A stretch of 64,000 nucleotides of DNA from Fibrisoma montanum (GTDB lineage: Bacteria > Bacteroidota > Bacteroidia > Cytophagales > Spirosomataceae): NCBI RefSeq assembly GCF_003583365.1, contig NZ_QXED01000003.1:124001-188000 (forward strand), read 5' to 3'. This document shows positions 27,351 to 37,079 of this stretch, piece after piece. The notes beneath the pieces are model-generated. The model was not told the origin of the DNA. It did no database searches and saw nothing but the letters and a program-made list of their open reading frames with translations. Numbering within the stretch: position 1 is the first letter of the stretch; each line of letters opens with the position of its first letter. Both the position numbers and the translations under genes were made by a program.

Positions 27351-30300
27351 TTAATTCTTACTCTCCAGCGCGGCCAGCTTCTGTTTGGCTTCGGCCACGA
27401 TGGTTTCGTTCGTTGAGTTTTCGATGATGGAGTTCAGGACGGCGCGGGCCTGGGCCAGTTCGTTCAGCCCGACGTTGTTGTCGGCAACCAGGATGAACGC
27501 TTTGCCTTTCCAGTACTCAAATTCGCTGAACTGTTCGTTGAATTTGAGGAGCAGCGCAATCGACTCCTTGAATTTTTTCTGGCGATACAGGATGTCGCCG
27601 AGAAGGTAGTTTGCTTCGGCACCGTTGGCGTCCTTAGCCAGGGCCACGGTCTTTTCAAACTCGGTCTGAGCTGTTTTATAGTCGCCTTTGTCAAGAGCAA
27701 TTTTACCAAGCATGAGCTGCGCCCGGTTCTGCGCTCCCGGCACGACACTCCCGGCCGTAATAACCTCCCGGGCGAAGAATGCGGCTGAGTCGGTTTTGCT
27801 GGCTGCGTAATACGTATCCATGAGGCCAAGCTGCGCGGTTACCTGCTCATTTTTGCTGTCGGCCTGGTTCAGGATAAAGCGGTAGTTCCGTACGGCGCGG
27901 GGGTAGTTTTTCTGCTGCGTTTCCAGTTCGGCGGCCCGGGTTGCGGCCCGCACGACGAACTCCGACTTATTGTCGGTCAGCACCTGGTTGTAGTACCGGA
28001 GTGCGTTGGCTACGTCGTTGGTTTGCCGGTAGGACTCAGCGATGTAATACCGGGCTTCATTGAGACTCGGGCTAGCGGGGTATTCCTGAATGAACGCCAG
28101 CAGCGATTGAATGGCCTGCGCGTACTTTTCGCTGAAGTAAATATTTTTGGCGTTTTCAAACTCGGCCCGCTCCACGTCCGTGCTGCCGGGGTTGGTGCGC
28201 TTGTATTTGCTGAGCACCTGCGAAAATTCTTCCGGCCGACCCGCGTCGGTCAGGGCATTTTGCAGACCCAGCAGGGCACTCTGCGCCTGTTCGGTATTGC
28301 CAAATTCGTCCAGAATCCGGCGGTAGTCGGCAATGGCCGGTTCGTATTGCTGAATGTTGCCGTATGCAACCGCCCGCCGGAGCAACGCCGAAGGAACGAG
28401 GTAGCTCTGGGGTTTTTCCTGTAGCAGCCGGCTGAAACCCCGAATGGCGGCCTGGTAGTTTCCTTTCTCAAAATCGACGTTGGCGGCCTGAAGCAGGGCG
28501 TTGTCGGCAAAGCGGGACGACGGATACTGCTTCTGAAGCTGATCGAACTGGGCCTTGGCCTCCGTGTCGCGACCGACGTAGCTGAGAATTACCCCTTTCT
28601 GGTACACAGCGTAGTCCTTATCGCCCTGGTTCTGGGCAATGGCCTGGTCGTAGTACCGAATGGCTTCGTTATACTGCTTGTTGGCAAAGTATGAATCGGC
28701 CAGCCGGACTACCGCATCGTCGAGGGTGCTCCGGTCGGTTTTATCGCCCCCACGGCTGACAAAATCGCGGAAATAGGTCAGGGCGCGGGCGTAATCCTTC
28801 TTGTTGTAATACGCATAGCCCAGTCCGTACAGGCTTTTAACGGCGTAGGGGCCGGCTCCCGACCGAGCTACGGCCGTGTAGAGCGGAATGGCCGTGTCGT
28901 ACTGCCGGCCGGCTGAATACGCTTCGGCTTTCCAGAACTGGGCGGCCTGCTGCAGTTCGGCATCAACCGGGTACTTCAGCGACTTGTCGAGGTTTTCGAC
29001 CGACTGGCGATACCGCTCCGCGTTGAAATCGTTCACGGCCTGGTTGAAGGTCAGCCGCTGATACGTAGCGTTGATTTTGGGCGTCCGGCGTTTCAGGCTC
29101 TCAATGTAGGCGATGGCAGCCGGGTAATTGTTGGACGCAAAATAACTTTCGCCCAGCAGCTCGTTGGCTTCGTTTTCAAACCGGCTGCTGGGGTAGCGTT
29201 TCAGAAAGGCCGTCAGTTCCTTCACGGCGTCGGCCCCATTGTTCTGGTCGAGCTGCAGCTTGGCGTGGTTAAATACGGCTTCCTCCTGAATGTCCTTGTT
29301 GAACGCCAGCCGACCCGCCTGATCGAAGGCCGTCAGGGCGTAGGTTGGATTCTGGGTCTGCAGGTAACTGACTCCCAGTGTATAAGCGGCATACTGGGCT
29401 GTAGTGTCCTTACCGCCGGCAACGGGTTTGAGCTGCGCAATGGCATCGTTGTAGGCACCCGTACGGAACAGCGACTGTCCGTAGCGGAACCGAATCGCGT
29501 TCGGCACTTTCGCGCCAACCGACGAAATGTACTGCCGGTAGTACGGAATGGCTTTGGCAAACTGATTCTGCTGGTAATAAACCTCCGCCGTGAACAGCGC
29601 GACCTCGCTCAGGTCGCGGTTGGAACCGCGTTTGAGCAGGGGTTCGGTATAAGCCAGTAGTTCGTCGAACCGGCGCTGGCGGTACAGGGCCTGCGCAATC
29701 CAGTTCGGAACCTCGTTCTGATACGTTGGGTTGGCTTCGATCCGCCGGAAATCCTTAACGGCTTCGTTGAGGTTATTCTGCCGGAAATTGATCACCCCCG
29801 CGTAGTAGGAGGCAGCCGGTGCGTCCGTTGACGAACTTGCTTTTATGTCATTGTAGAGCGGCAGGGCCCGGCGCAGATCCTGGGTGTTATAATACGCAGT
29901 AGCCAGTTTGTATTTGTAGTCGAGCTGGCGGGCGTTGCTGCCTCCCTGCGCCACGGCTTTTTCGAGGAAGTCGATTGACTTCGCAAAATTCCCCTGGTTG
30001 TAGTAATACGTACCCAGGTCGCCGTACAACTGCCCGGCTTTAGGGTGCTCGCTGTGGTTTTTAACGAATCGGTCCACGAGAACCTCAGCGCCGGGTTCGT
30101 CGATGTACAGACTGGTGAGCGCAACATAATACTCGGCTTCGACCGCGTTCTGATCGCTGGTGTTGAGCAGCTTCCGGGAGCCGTCGCTCCGGCGCGGGGC
30201 GAGGTACTGCTGAAACTCGTTGCGGGCGGCCGCGAAATTAGATTTTTCGAACAGTTCGAGGCCGTTGCGGTAATGATAATCAGGTTCTGAGTAACTCAGG

Positions 30301-30377
30301 GTTCGCTGGGCCGAAACCGACAGCGGAAGGAAAAGCCCAAAGATCAGCAGGCAAAGCAGACCGGCCGGGGGGCTCAT
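27351..30377 (-). CDS. Large periplasmic tetratricopeptide-repeat protein
   Basis: 1008 aa from the ATG at 30377, which gives a signal peptide (LLCLLIFGLFLPLSVSAQ); earlier in-frame ATGs at 30419 and 30431 add only a Pro-rich stretch. The rest is made of about 20 TPR-type helix pairs (YHYRNGLELFEKSNFAAARN; GDLGTYYYNQGNFAKSIDFL; LYGLGYAYYNKKDYARALTY). No catalytic domain. Likely a scaffold working with the co-transcribed outer-membrane barrel; partner unknown. It is divergent from the M61 peptidase gene. Confidence 0.88.
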   Translation of the reverse strand: MSPPAGLLCLLIFGLFLPLSVSAQRTLSYSEPDYHYRNGLELFEKSNFAAARNEFQQYLAPRRSDGSRKLLNTSDQNAVEAEYYVALTSLYIDEPGAEVLVDRFVKNHSEHPKAGQLYGDLGTYYYNQGNFAKSIDFLEKAVAQGGSNARQLDYKYKLATAYYNTQDLRRALPLYNDIKASSSTDAPAASYYAGVINFRQNNLNEAVKDFRRIEANPTYQNEVPNWIAQALYRQRRFDELLAYTEPLLKRGSNRDLSEVALFTAEVYYQQNQFAKAIPYYRQYISSVGAKVPNAIRFRYGQSLFRTGAYNDAIAQLKPVAGGKDTTAQYAAYTLGVSYLQTQNPTYALTAFDQAGRLAFNKDIQEEAVFNHAKLQLDQNNGADAVKELTAFLKRYPSSRFENEANELLGESYFASNNYPAAIAYIESLKRRTPKINATYQRLTFNQAVNDFNAERYRQSVENLDKSLKYPVDAELQQAAQFWKAEAYSAGRQYDTAIPLYTAVARSGAGPYAVKSLYGLGYAYYNKKDYARALTYFRDFVSRGGDKTDRSTLDDAVVRLADSYFANKQYNEAIRYYDQAIAQNQGDKDYAVYQKGVILSYVGRDTEAKAQFDQLQKQYPSSRFADNALLQAANVDFEKGNYQAAIRGFSRLLQEKPQSYLVPSALLRRAVAYGNIQQYEPAIADYRRILDEFGNTEQAQSALLGLQNALTDAGRPEEFSQVLSKYKRTNPGSTDVERAEFENAKNIYFSEKYAQAIQSLLAFIQEYPASPSLNEARYYIAESYRQTNDVANALRYYNQVLTDNKSEFVVRAATRAAELETQQKNYPRAVRNYRFILNQADSKNEQVTAQLGLMDTYYAASKTDSAAFFAREVITAGSVVPGAQNRAQLMLGKIALDKGDYKTAQTEFEKTVALAKDANGAEANYLLGDILYRQKKFKESIALLLKFNEQFSEFEYWKGKAFILVADNNVGLNELAQARAVLNSIIENSTNETIVAEAKQKLAALESKN

Positions 30378-30434
30378 GGGTGGTCGTTGCTGAATCGGTT
30401 GGGGGTCGGGTAGGGGCATAAATTGGATCAACGG

Positions 30435-30465
30435 TTGTGAATACTTGAATTGCGTCGTAGTTTCG
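30435..30465 (+). promoter_or_regulatory. Candidate Bacteroidota-type promoter of the M61 peptidase gene
   Basis: TTG at 30435-30437 and TAGTTTCG at 30458-30465, 20 nt apart, match the TTG/TAnnTTTG pattern with one deviation (C for T in the -7 box). Predicted transcription start is about 55-60 nt upstream of the ATG at 30528. Confidence 0.35.
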
Positions 30466-30527
30466 CTGTTTCTTTTCTGAAAAACGACGAAGTCCTGGTC
30501 AAAAAACGAAAGTATTATCTTTTCCGT

Positions 30528-32402
30528 ATGAAAAAAAAATCCCGGCTCCTGTTTTTATTGACAGCCTGGTTGCTCCTAGGGTACGGTCCGCTGACGCGGG
30601 CCGCTGATACGACCGCCGTGAATCCGACGGCCCCGGCGCCCGCACCTGCCATTACGTATGTGTTGTCGATGCCTGAGCCGCAGACCCACTATTTCGAGGT
30701 CGAAATGCGGCTTACCAACAGCGCAGCCGCGACCAACGCCCGTAAGAATGGCTATGTGGATATTAAAATGCCGGTCTGGACGCCGGGGTCGTACCTGATC
30801 CGGGAATACGCCAAAAACGTGGAAGGGTTTATGGCCCTCGCGGGCAACCGGCCGGTGCGGTCCGAGAAGATCCGGAAGAACGCCTGGCGGGTATTTTCCA
30901 ATGAGGATAACCTGACGATCCGCTACCGGGTATACGCCAACGAACTGACCGTACGGACCAGCTTCATCGATGCGAACCACGGATACCTGAACGGGGCCAG
31001 CATCTTCATGTTTACGGACGCGCTGAAAAACCAGCCCCTGCGGGTGATTGTGCAGCCGTACAAGGACTGGAAGACCGTAACGACGGCCCTCAAATCCGTG
31101 GGCGACGAAAACGGGGGCGCATCCGCCTACACTTTTGAAGCGCCGAACTACGACCTACTAGTAGACTCACCGATGGAAATCGGAAACCACCGCACGTTTA
31201 CGTTCACGGCGTCCAATATTCCGCATACCGTAGCGCAGTTTGGTGAGGTCGATTACAACGAGCAGCGGCTCGCGGCCGACTACAAACGGGTGTGCGAAAC
31301 GGCGGCATCGGTCGTGGGTGAACACCCCTGCGAAAACTATACGTTTATCGTACACCACATTCCGGCGGCCGGCGGTGGGCTGGAACACCTGAACTCGACC
31401 ACGCTGCAAACCTCCCGCAACGCCTATGCGACGGAAGCCGGCTACAAAGGTTTTCTGACGCTGGTGGCGCACGAGTATTTTCACCTCTGGAACGTAAAGC
31501 GCATCCGGCCCATCGCGCTCGGACCGTTCGACTATGAGAATGAGAATTACACCCGCATGCTCTGGCTGTCGGAGGGCTGTACGTCGTTCTACGAAGATTA
31601 CATCCTGCGCCGGGCGGGTTTCCATACGCCGGAGCAATACATGGCCATCGTGGCCAACGACATCACCGGTATCGAAAATCAGCCGGGTAACCGAGTGCAG
31701 TCGGTGGCGGAGTCGAGCTTCGACGCGTGGATCAAATACTACCGCCCGAACGAAAACTCAAACAACAGTACCGTATCGTACTACAGCAAAGGCAGCGTAC
31801 TGGGATCGCTGCTGAATCTGGCCATCCTGGCCGGCAGCAACGGCGCCCGCACCATGGACGATCTGATGCGGTATTTGTACAACGAATATTACAAGAAGCG
31901 GCAGCGCGGCTTTACGGATGAAGAGTTTCGGCAGGCCGCCGAGCAAATCGCCGGCCGCAAACTCGACGATTTTTTCAACATCGGGGTAAACAGTGCCGAG
32001 CCAATCAACTACAACGCGTATTTTGAGCCGGTGGGGCTGCGGCTGACCAACGTAGCAGCCCGAACGCAGGACGGGTACCTCGGGGTTGCTACTTCCGTAT
32101 CCAACGGAAAAGTCGTAGTGGCGGGCGTCCGTCGCGGTTCGGCGGCTTATACCGATGGCCTGAACGTTGGCGATGAAATTGTCGCCGTCGACAGCGTTCG
32201 GGTGGGTGATGATCTGCTCAGGCTGCTGGCCGGTCGGCGCGTGGGTGAAACACTGAACCTGTTAGTTAACCGGAATGGCATCGTTCGCCGGATGCCGGTC
32301 ACGCTGACGCAAAACCCGCTGGTGAGCTACCGACTCGAACCGGTCGCCAGCCCAACCGAGCAGCAACGAGCGCTTTTTGCCAAGTGGCTGTTTATAAAAT
32401 AA
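30528..32402 (+). CDS. M61-family metallopeptidase with PDZ domain
   Basis: 624 aa from the ATG at 30528 (MKKKSRLLFLLTAWLL, a signal peptide); an earlier in-frame start at 30450 adds charged residues and is rejected. Zinc motif HEYFHLWNVKRIRP places His315, Glu316 and His319 at the active site, and WLSEGCTSFYEDY supplies the third ligand Glu (about 349). An N-terminal beta-rich M61 domain (MPVWTPGSYLIREY) precedes it and a PDZ domain lies near the C-terminus (SAAYTDGLNVGDEIVAVDS). Probably a periplasmic or surface aminopeptidase of the glycyl-aminopeptidase type. Confidence 0.93.
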   Translation: MKKKSRLLFLLTAWLLLGYGPLTRAADTTAVNPTAPAPAPAITYVLSMPEPQTHYFEVEMRLTNSAAATNARKNGYVDIKMPVWTPGSYLIREYAKNVEGFMALAGNRPVRSEKIRKNAWRVFSNEDNLTIRYRVYANELTVRTSFIDANHGYLNGASIFMFTDALKNQPLRVIVQPYKDWKTVTTALKSVGDENGGASAYTFEAPNYDLLVDSPMEIGNHRTFTFTASNIPHTVAQFGEVDYNEQRLAADYKRVCETAASVVGEHPCENYTFIVHHIPAAGGGLEHLNSTTLQTSRNAYATEAGYKGFLTLVAHEYFHLWNVKRIRPIALGPFDYENENYTRMLWLSEGCTSFYEDYILRRAGFHTPEQYMAIVANDITGIENQPGNRVQSVAESSFDAWIKYYRPNENSNNSTVSYYSKGSVLGSLLNLAILAGSNGARTMDDLMRYLYNEYYKKRQRGFTDEEFRQAAEQIAGRKLDDFFNIGVNSAEPINYNAYFEPVGLRLTNVAARTQDGYLGVATSVSNGKVVVAGVRRGSAAYTDGLNVGDEIVAVDSVRVGDDLLRLLAGRRVGETLNLLVNRNGIVRRMPVTLTQNPLVSYRLEPVASPTEQQRALFAKWLFIK

Positions 32403-32405
32403 ACC

Positions 32406-32434
32406 AAAGCCCGGCCGAGAGGTCGGGCTTTGTT
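32406..32434 (+). terminator. Stem-loop after the M61 gene
   Basis: 11-bp stem (32406-32416 with 32421-32431, one G-T pair), loop GAGA, followed by a short T-rich tract. It starts 4 nt after the stop. The T run is weak. Confidence 0.6.
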
Positions 32435-32653
32435 GTAAATAAATCGGGGGTGATGTATTCAGTTGTCGCCCCAGCCTCCTCAATGATGCTCCCCACAAAA
32501 AATACGCTTTCATTTCATATTCAGCATATTTTTTGCAATACACTCCTTCGCTAAGCTTCCTGCACGCATAGGCGACAAGTCAGCCGATTCTCATGCCGAC
32601 CGTGAGACGCCGTCTCCCTGTGCGTATGGGCAGTACGTCTAGTATACATTCAT

Positions 32654-34882
32654 ATGGTCTACCGTTGGCTACACATCTTCCTCCTTTCTTCCTTTCTGGT
32701 ACATACTATGCGGGTTCAGGCGCAGCTGCCCCGGTCGTTGCATCCGAACATCACCGTAGAAAAGCTGATGTCGACTCAGGTCAGGGGTGTTCGGGTGGCC
32801 TACGACGCGCAAACCCGGAAGCTGTATTACCATTCGTTTCCGGGCGATGTATATCGTATTGAACAACCGGCAAACGGCCAACCCTATGAAGTACCCATCG
32901 CTTCGGCGGCCGACCACGGCATCAACTACCTGCAGGGCATGGTCTTCGCAAACGGTGTCCTGGTGCTGGTGGGTAACTTTAAAGAGACAGGGCAACGGGG
33001 CTACGGGCTGGTTGTTAAAGGAATTCCGCAGGCGGATGGTACGTGGCGGTGGGAGCGGATTGTACAAACGGTTCCCTACCCGTCGTCTGCTACGCTTTAC
33101 GACCACGCGTTTAACGGGGTATGTGTAACTCCGGGCGCAGATTCTGTGTATGTTAACAGTGGGTCACGTACGGATCACGGTGAAGTGGAAGACACGGGCG
33201 GCCTGTATCCCAATACCCGTGAAGTACCTTTAACCGCCACAATTTTTAAGCTGCCGCTACACCCGCCGGCTACAATCCTGCTGCCCAACGACCAGACAGC
33301 CCTCGATCAGTCGGGTTATGTATTCTGCCGGGGCGTTCGAAATACGTTTGATCTGGCGCTGGACCGGCAGGGCCGTCTGTTCGGCGTCGAAAACTCGGGT
33401 GACCGCGACGATCCTGAAGAGATGAACTGGCTGCGGCCGGGGCGACACTACGGGTTTCCGTGGGAAATGGGCGGCAATCAGACTCCACAGCAATTTTCTG
33501 GCTATAATCCGGGGCAGGACAAACTGCTGCCGGCAACGCTGTCGCCTGATCAACAGCAGAAATTTTACAACGATCCGACGTTTCCGCCTAAGCCCGGTAA
33601 CCTGGTAATCACGCAGCCCATCCGAAACCTGGGACCCGATGCCAACCTGGTTCGTGATCCTGCAACCGGACAGGTCCAGCAGGTGAATTCAGTTGCTACG
33701 TTCACATCACACCGCTCGCCGTTGGGATTGCTTTTCGATACGGACAATGCGTTGGCTGACTTTACCGGCGATGCGTTCGTACTGAGCTACTCAGCGGGCG
33801 GGGGTGTCAGGGGCGGCTATCTGTTTGCCGAAGAGCCCGGCGAAGATCTGTTGCATGTCCGACTACAGTACGATCCGGCTGTTGATAATTTTACGGTCCA
33901 GACAACTAAAGTAGCTGATGGGTTCATTTCACCGACGGATGCGGAGTGGGTGGGGAACATCATGTACGTGATCGAAGAAGGACGGCAGTGCATCTGGAAA
34001 CTAACGTTTCGGCCTTTCGATGCCGTGGCAAAGGCTGATCTGAGTCTGAGCATTCAATCATCGGACAGAATAGTGGCGGTAAACAGGCCCGTATCCGTTA
34101 CGTTAACCGTCCGGAACGATGGGCCGTCGGAAGCCCGGAATGTTCAATTAGAAAATCGACTGCCGTCGTACCTGGCCTACACCGGGGGGGATCTCTCAAA
34201 CGATGGGGGCGTGCTTACCGCGACGCTGGCTTCGATTGGTGCTGGTGAGCACGCTAATCTAGTGTATCAGCTGATCGCCCAGCAACCGGGTACATTCCGA
34301 AATGCCGTCCAGATTCGTAGTAGCGGAACGCCAGACCTTGATTCGCAGGGTGGTAGCGGAACCGCCGATGGTCAGGATGATACCGCGTTGCTGACCTTAC
34401 GTACCGCAGAGACGGGGTTATCGGTCTATGAATCGCCAAATCCAAACCAGCAGCCGTTACCCGTACCGGTGTCGAATCAGCCGGCTGCCGACCCGACCAA
34501 AGCCGACGTGAATATCCAGTTGGTAGCGAGTACGTTAACGCCAAACCTCAATGATATGGTTTCGATTACCGTTGTCGTGACAAACCGGGGTGGGCTTCCA
34601 ACAACAGGGATAACGGTTCAGCACGCCCTGCCCAACCAGATGGTTTTTGTTTCAGGAACGGGCTGGACACAGGCTGGTACTATTTTGACGGGGCAGCTAA
34701 CTGCCATTCCAGTTGGCGGAACGGCATACCTTACGTTTCTGGCACGGGTGACGGCTGGCGGGCGATTGCTGAATCAGGCGCAGGTGAGTGCTGCTGATCC
34801 GCTGGATCCGGATTCGACGCCTGGTAATGGCCTGGCAACCGGTGAGGACGATACGGCGTGGCTTGAGCTACGGGTCCGGTGA
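32654..34882 (+). CDS. Secreted PQQ-type sugar-dehydrogenase-like beta-propeller fused to DUF11 repeats
   Basis: 742 aa with signal peptide (HIFLLSSFLVHTMRVQAQ). Residues about 30-455 resemble the soluble PQQ-dependent sugar dehydrogenase propeller (RGVRNTFDLALDRQGRLFGVENS, EEMNWLRPGRHYGFPWEMGG). Two DUF11-type domains follow (about 460-570 and 605-740: KADLSLSIQSSDRIVAVNRP and KADVNIQLVASTLTPNLND). DUF11 modules are usually surface stalks or adhesion units. I cannot confirm PQQ or Ca ligands, so enzymatic activity is uncertain. Confidence 0.72.
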   Translation: MVYRWLHIFLLSSFLVHTMRVQAQLPRSLHPNITVEKLMSTQVRGVRVAYDAQTRKLYYHSFPGDVYRIEQPANGQPYEVPIASAADHGINYLQGMVFANGVLVLVGNFKETGQRGYGLVVKGIPQADGTWRWERIVQTVPYPSSATLYDHAFNGVCVTPGADSVYVNSGSRTDHGEVEDTGGLYPNTREVPLTATIFKLPLHPPATILLPNDQTALDQSGYVFCRGVRNTFDLALDRQGRLFGVENSGDRDDPEEMNWLRPGRHYGFPWEMGGNQTPQQFSGYNPGQDKLLPATLSPDQQQKFYNDPTFPPKPGNLVITQPIRNLGPDANLVRDPATGQVQQVNSVATFTSHRSPLGLLFDTDNALADFTGDAFVLSYSAGGGVRGGYLFAEEPGEDLLHVRLQYDPAVDNFTVQTTKVADGFISPTDAEWVGNIMYVIEEGRQCIWKLTFRPFDAVAKADLSLSIQSSDRIVAVNRPVSVTLTVRNDGPSEARNVQLENRLPSYLAYTGGDLSNDGGVLTATLASIGAGEHANLVYQLIAQQPGTFRNAVQIRSSGTPDLDSQGGSGTADGQDDTALLTLRTAETGLSVYESPNPNQQPLPVPVSNQPAADPTKADVNIQLVASTLTPNLNDMVSITVVVTNRGGLPTTGITVQHALPNQMVFVSGTGWTQAGTILTGQLTAIPVGGTAYLTFLARVTAGGRLLNQAQVSAADPLDPDSTPGNGLATGEDDTAWLELRVR

Positions 34883-34932
34883 AGAAAACAGCAATGAGCT
34901 ACTGATTGTACGGAACGTTATCAGAGCCTGGT

Positions 34933-34987
34933 CCAATAAAGCGTAGCCAGATCATGTAGATCCATGCATTCAGCTACGCCTTATTGG
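34933..34987. terminator. Hairpin between convergent genes
   Basis: Arms 34933-34947 and 34973-34987 pair over 15 bp with one mismatch; loop 25 nt. It sits between the convergent stops at 34882 and 34998, where it may end both transcripts, though a T run is missing. Confidence 0.5.
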
Positions 34988-34997
34988 CTTTGGCGAT

Positions 34998-35987
34998 CTA
35001 CCAGTTCCGCAGTCCCAGCAGCTTTTCGCCCAGTTCGGTCAACTGAGCCCGTTCGTAGCGGGTCTTTTCCCAGTTGCGCGGGTCGCCGGGAAACGCGTAG
35101 CCTTCGGGGGCCTGCCGCTCGCGCCATGACGTAATACGCCACTGCCGCAGGGCTTCGTTGTCTTCCTCAGCGGGCATCATCGAAATGTACTGGGCCATCC
35201 GGACTTTGTCTTTCGACAGGTTGGGGCGGATGCCGTGGGGCTGGGTGCTGTTGAAAATCAGCAGATCCCCGGCTTCCATTTTTACTTTAACTAACTCAAA
35301 ACCCGTGATGTCGGGCTTGAAATGGTCGCGGTCGGCGGGCTGGGTTAGTTTCCAGGTGTCGTAGGTTCGGAACAGTTCGGGAATGCACTGGAACCCGCCC
35401 ATGTTTTCGTCGGTCTGGTCGGCCAGGGCCAGTACGCCCTGTACGTTCTGCGGCTTGGTTTCGGGGTCGTAGTCCCAGTGGATGAACCCTTTGAAGTCGT
35501 GTCCCGGCCGAACGGGGAAATTCAGGTTGGCGCGGTCAATCGTCACCCAGAGTTTTTCGGTGCCCCAGATGTCGACAAAGGCATCGTACACCCGTGGGTA
35601 CTGCCGGTTGTCCCATTCGTACTGGTGGTTATATAGCTCAACCATGCCGCTGTTGGTCAGCTCCTTCATTTTCATCTCGGCCCGGGGGGGAGCGTACCAG
35701 GTGCTGGGATCGTTGGGGTCTTTTTCTTCGAACTCCCACAGGAGGTTGGCCAGTCGGTCGGCATTTTCTTTGGGCACGGCCTGTTTGATAACGATGTATC
35801 CGTTGTGCTGCCAGAACTGCCAGTCCTCTTCCGACAGCACGCGCAGGGGTTTTCCCGCTTCGGCGGACTGAGATGATCGATCATTGAGTTTGATTTTGCT
35901 GCTGGTCGCCGTTGACGGATTGCCGGGAATGTCTTTGTGGGCATTGTCCGGAATCATGACCGGGGCCATCGTTTTTGTTGCCTCCAT
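34998..35987 (-). CDS. Phytanoyl-CoA dioxygenase (PhyH) family Fe(II)/2-oxoglutarate oxygenase
   Basis: 329-aa cytoplasmic oxygenase. The facial triad is visible: FIHWDYDPETKP (His and Asp of HxD) and STQPHGIRPNLSKDK (distal His, with the 2-oxoglutarate-binding Arg). N-terminal HNGYIVIKQAVPKE is the usual PhyH start after a polar leader; several in-frame ATGs precede it (35987, 35969, 35957) and the first is used. Substrate unknown. Divergently arranged with an AraC-type regulator, which probably controls it in response to a small molecule. Confidence 0.9.
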   Translation of the reverse strand: MEATKTMAPVMIPDNAHKDIPGNPSTATSSKIKLNDRSSQSAEAGKPLRVLSEEDWQFWQHNGYIVIKQAVPKENADRLANLLWEFEEKDPNDPSTWYAPPRAEMKMKELTNSGMVELYNHQYEWDNRQYPRVYDAFVDIWGTEKLWVTIDRANLNFPVRPGHDFKGFIHWDYDPETKPQNVQGVLALADQTDENMGGFQCIPELFRTYDTWKLTQPADRDHFKPDITGFELVKVKMEAGDLLIFNSTQPHGIRPNLSKDKVRMAQYISMMPAEEDNEALRQWRITSWRERQAPEGYAFPGDPRNWEKTRYERAQLTELGEKLLGLRNW

Positions 35988-36072
35988 GACGGTTTAGTAT
36001 TTACTGGTGATTTTGTTGAAACAAAGGTAGTTAGCAGAAAACCGCCGGTGTTATTACAGAACTAGCCAGTTT

Positions 36073-36097
36073 TTGTACTATTTTGCTCTTGTACAAG
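36073..36097. promoter_or_regulatory. Direct TTGTAC repeats in the PhyH-AraC divergent region
   Basis: TTGTAC occurs at 36073-36078 and 36089-36094, 16 bp apart; the second is part of the 10-bp palindrome CTTGTACAAG (36088-36097). Paired half-sites on one face of DNA fit binding by an AraC-family dimer. The link to the regulator at 36142 is inferred. Confidence 0.35.
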
Positions 36098-36141
36098 CCA
36101 ATGGTTCCTAACCGCGTCAGTTTATAGCAAAAACAAGGCCC

Positions 36142-36987
36142 ATGAAGGTTGCTTTAGAACAGATTGCCCCCGATGCTGGCAGTTCCTTTCACCTGCTGCT
36201 GACGCCCCACCTGAGCGACGTATTCTTGTGGCATTACCATCCCGAATACGAGATCGTTTACATCGAAGGCGCCAGCGGAACCCGGCACGTAGGCGATCAC
36301 ATCTCGCGCTACGACGGCAGCGATCTGGTGTTTATCGGCCCGAATATTCCACATTTAAACTTCGATTACGGCGTCAGGACTGATCACCGGAAGGTGGTGG
36401 TGCAGTTGAAGGAAAACTTTCTGGGCGAAGTGTTCTGGCAGGCCCCCGAATTTGCGGCTATTACGGAGTTGTTCGAACGGGCACGGTCCGGCGTGTCGTT
36501 TCATGGCCGAACGAAGGCCGAGGTAGGAGCGAAGTTGCACCAACTGGCGGATTTGCCGCCGTTTGAGCGTATCATGACCCTGCTGAGTATCTTCCAGCAG
36601 TTAGCCACCAGCGACGAATGCACTCCGCTGTACGGCAAACCCGTGGCCGGTGCCTACAACCTGAAAGAGCAGCAACGGCTCAAACGGGTACATCAGTTCG
36701 TAGCGGAGCAGTACACCCGAAAAATTGACATTCCTGAAGTGGCCGAACTCGCCAGCCTGACCGAAGCGGCTTTTTGCCGGTATTTCAAGCGCATGACCCG
36801 GCTGACGTTCACCCAGTTTCTGAACCAGTACCGCATCAATCAGGCGCAGAAACTACTGCTGACCGATCATACCGTTTCGGAGGCCTGTTTCGCCTGTGGC
36901 TTCGAGAGTTTGTCATACTTCAACCGGATTTTCCGGCGGGTAACGGGCGAAAACCCGCTTCAATTCAAGAAACGACACGGTGTTTAA
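36142..36987 (+). CDS. AraC-family transcriptional regulator with cupin sensor domain
   Basis: 281 aa. N-terminal cupin domain (HLLLTPHLSDVFLWHYHPEY, about 10-90) binds an effector; the C-terminal HTH pair (about 180-281) has PEVAELASLTEAAFCRYFKR and the AraC signature VSEACFACGFESLSYFNRIF. Divergent from the PhyH oxygenase, separated by 154 bp that contain TTGTAC repeats; the oxygenase is its likely target. The DUF-type propeller gene 92 bp downstream might also be controlled. Confidence 0.92.
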   Translation: MKVALEQIAPDAGSSFHLLLTPHLSDVFLWHYHPEYEIVYIEGASGTRHVGDHISRYDGSDLVFIGPNIPHLNFDYGVRTDHRKVVVQLKENFLGEVFWQAPEFAAITELFERARSGVSFHGRTKAEVGAKLHQLADLPPFERIMTLLSIFQQLATSDECTPLYGKPVAGAYNLKEQQRLKRVHQFVAEQYTRKIDIPEVAELASLTEAAFCRYFKRMTRLTFTQFLNQYRINQAQKLLLTDHTVSEACFACGFESLSYFNRIFRRVTGENPLQFKKRHGV

Positions 36988-37079
36988 CGTGAAATCAGGC
37001 GAAATACGTTGGTGATCGGTAAAATTCGGCCGGAGCGATCTTCTACGCCTAGTACTCACCTTCCCAAACCATACGTACC

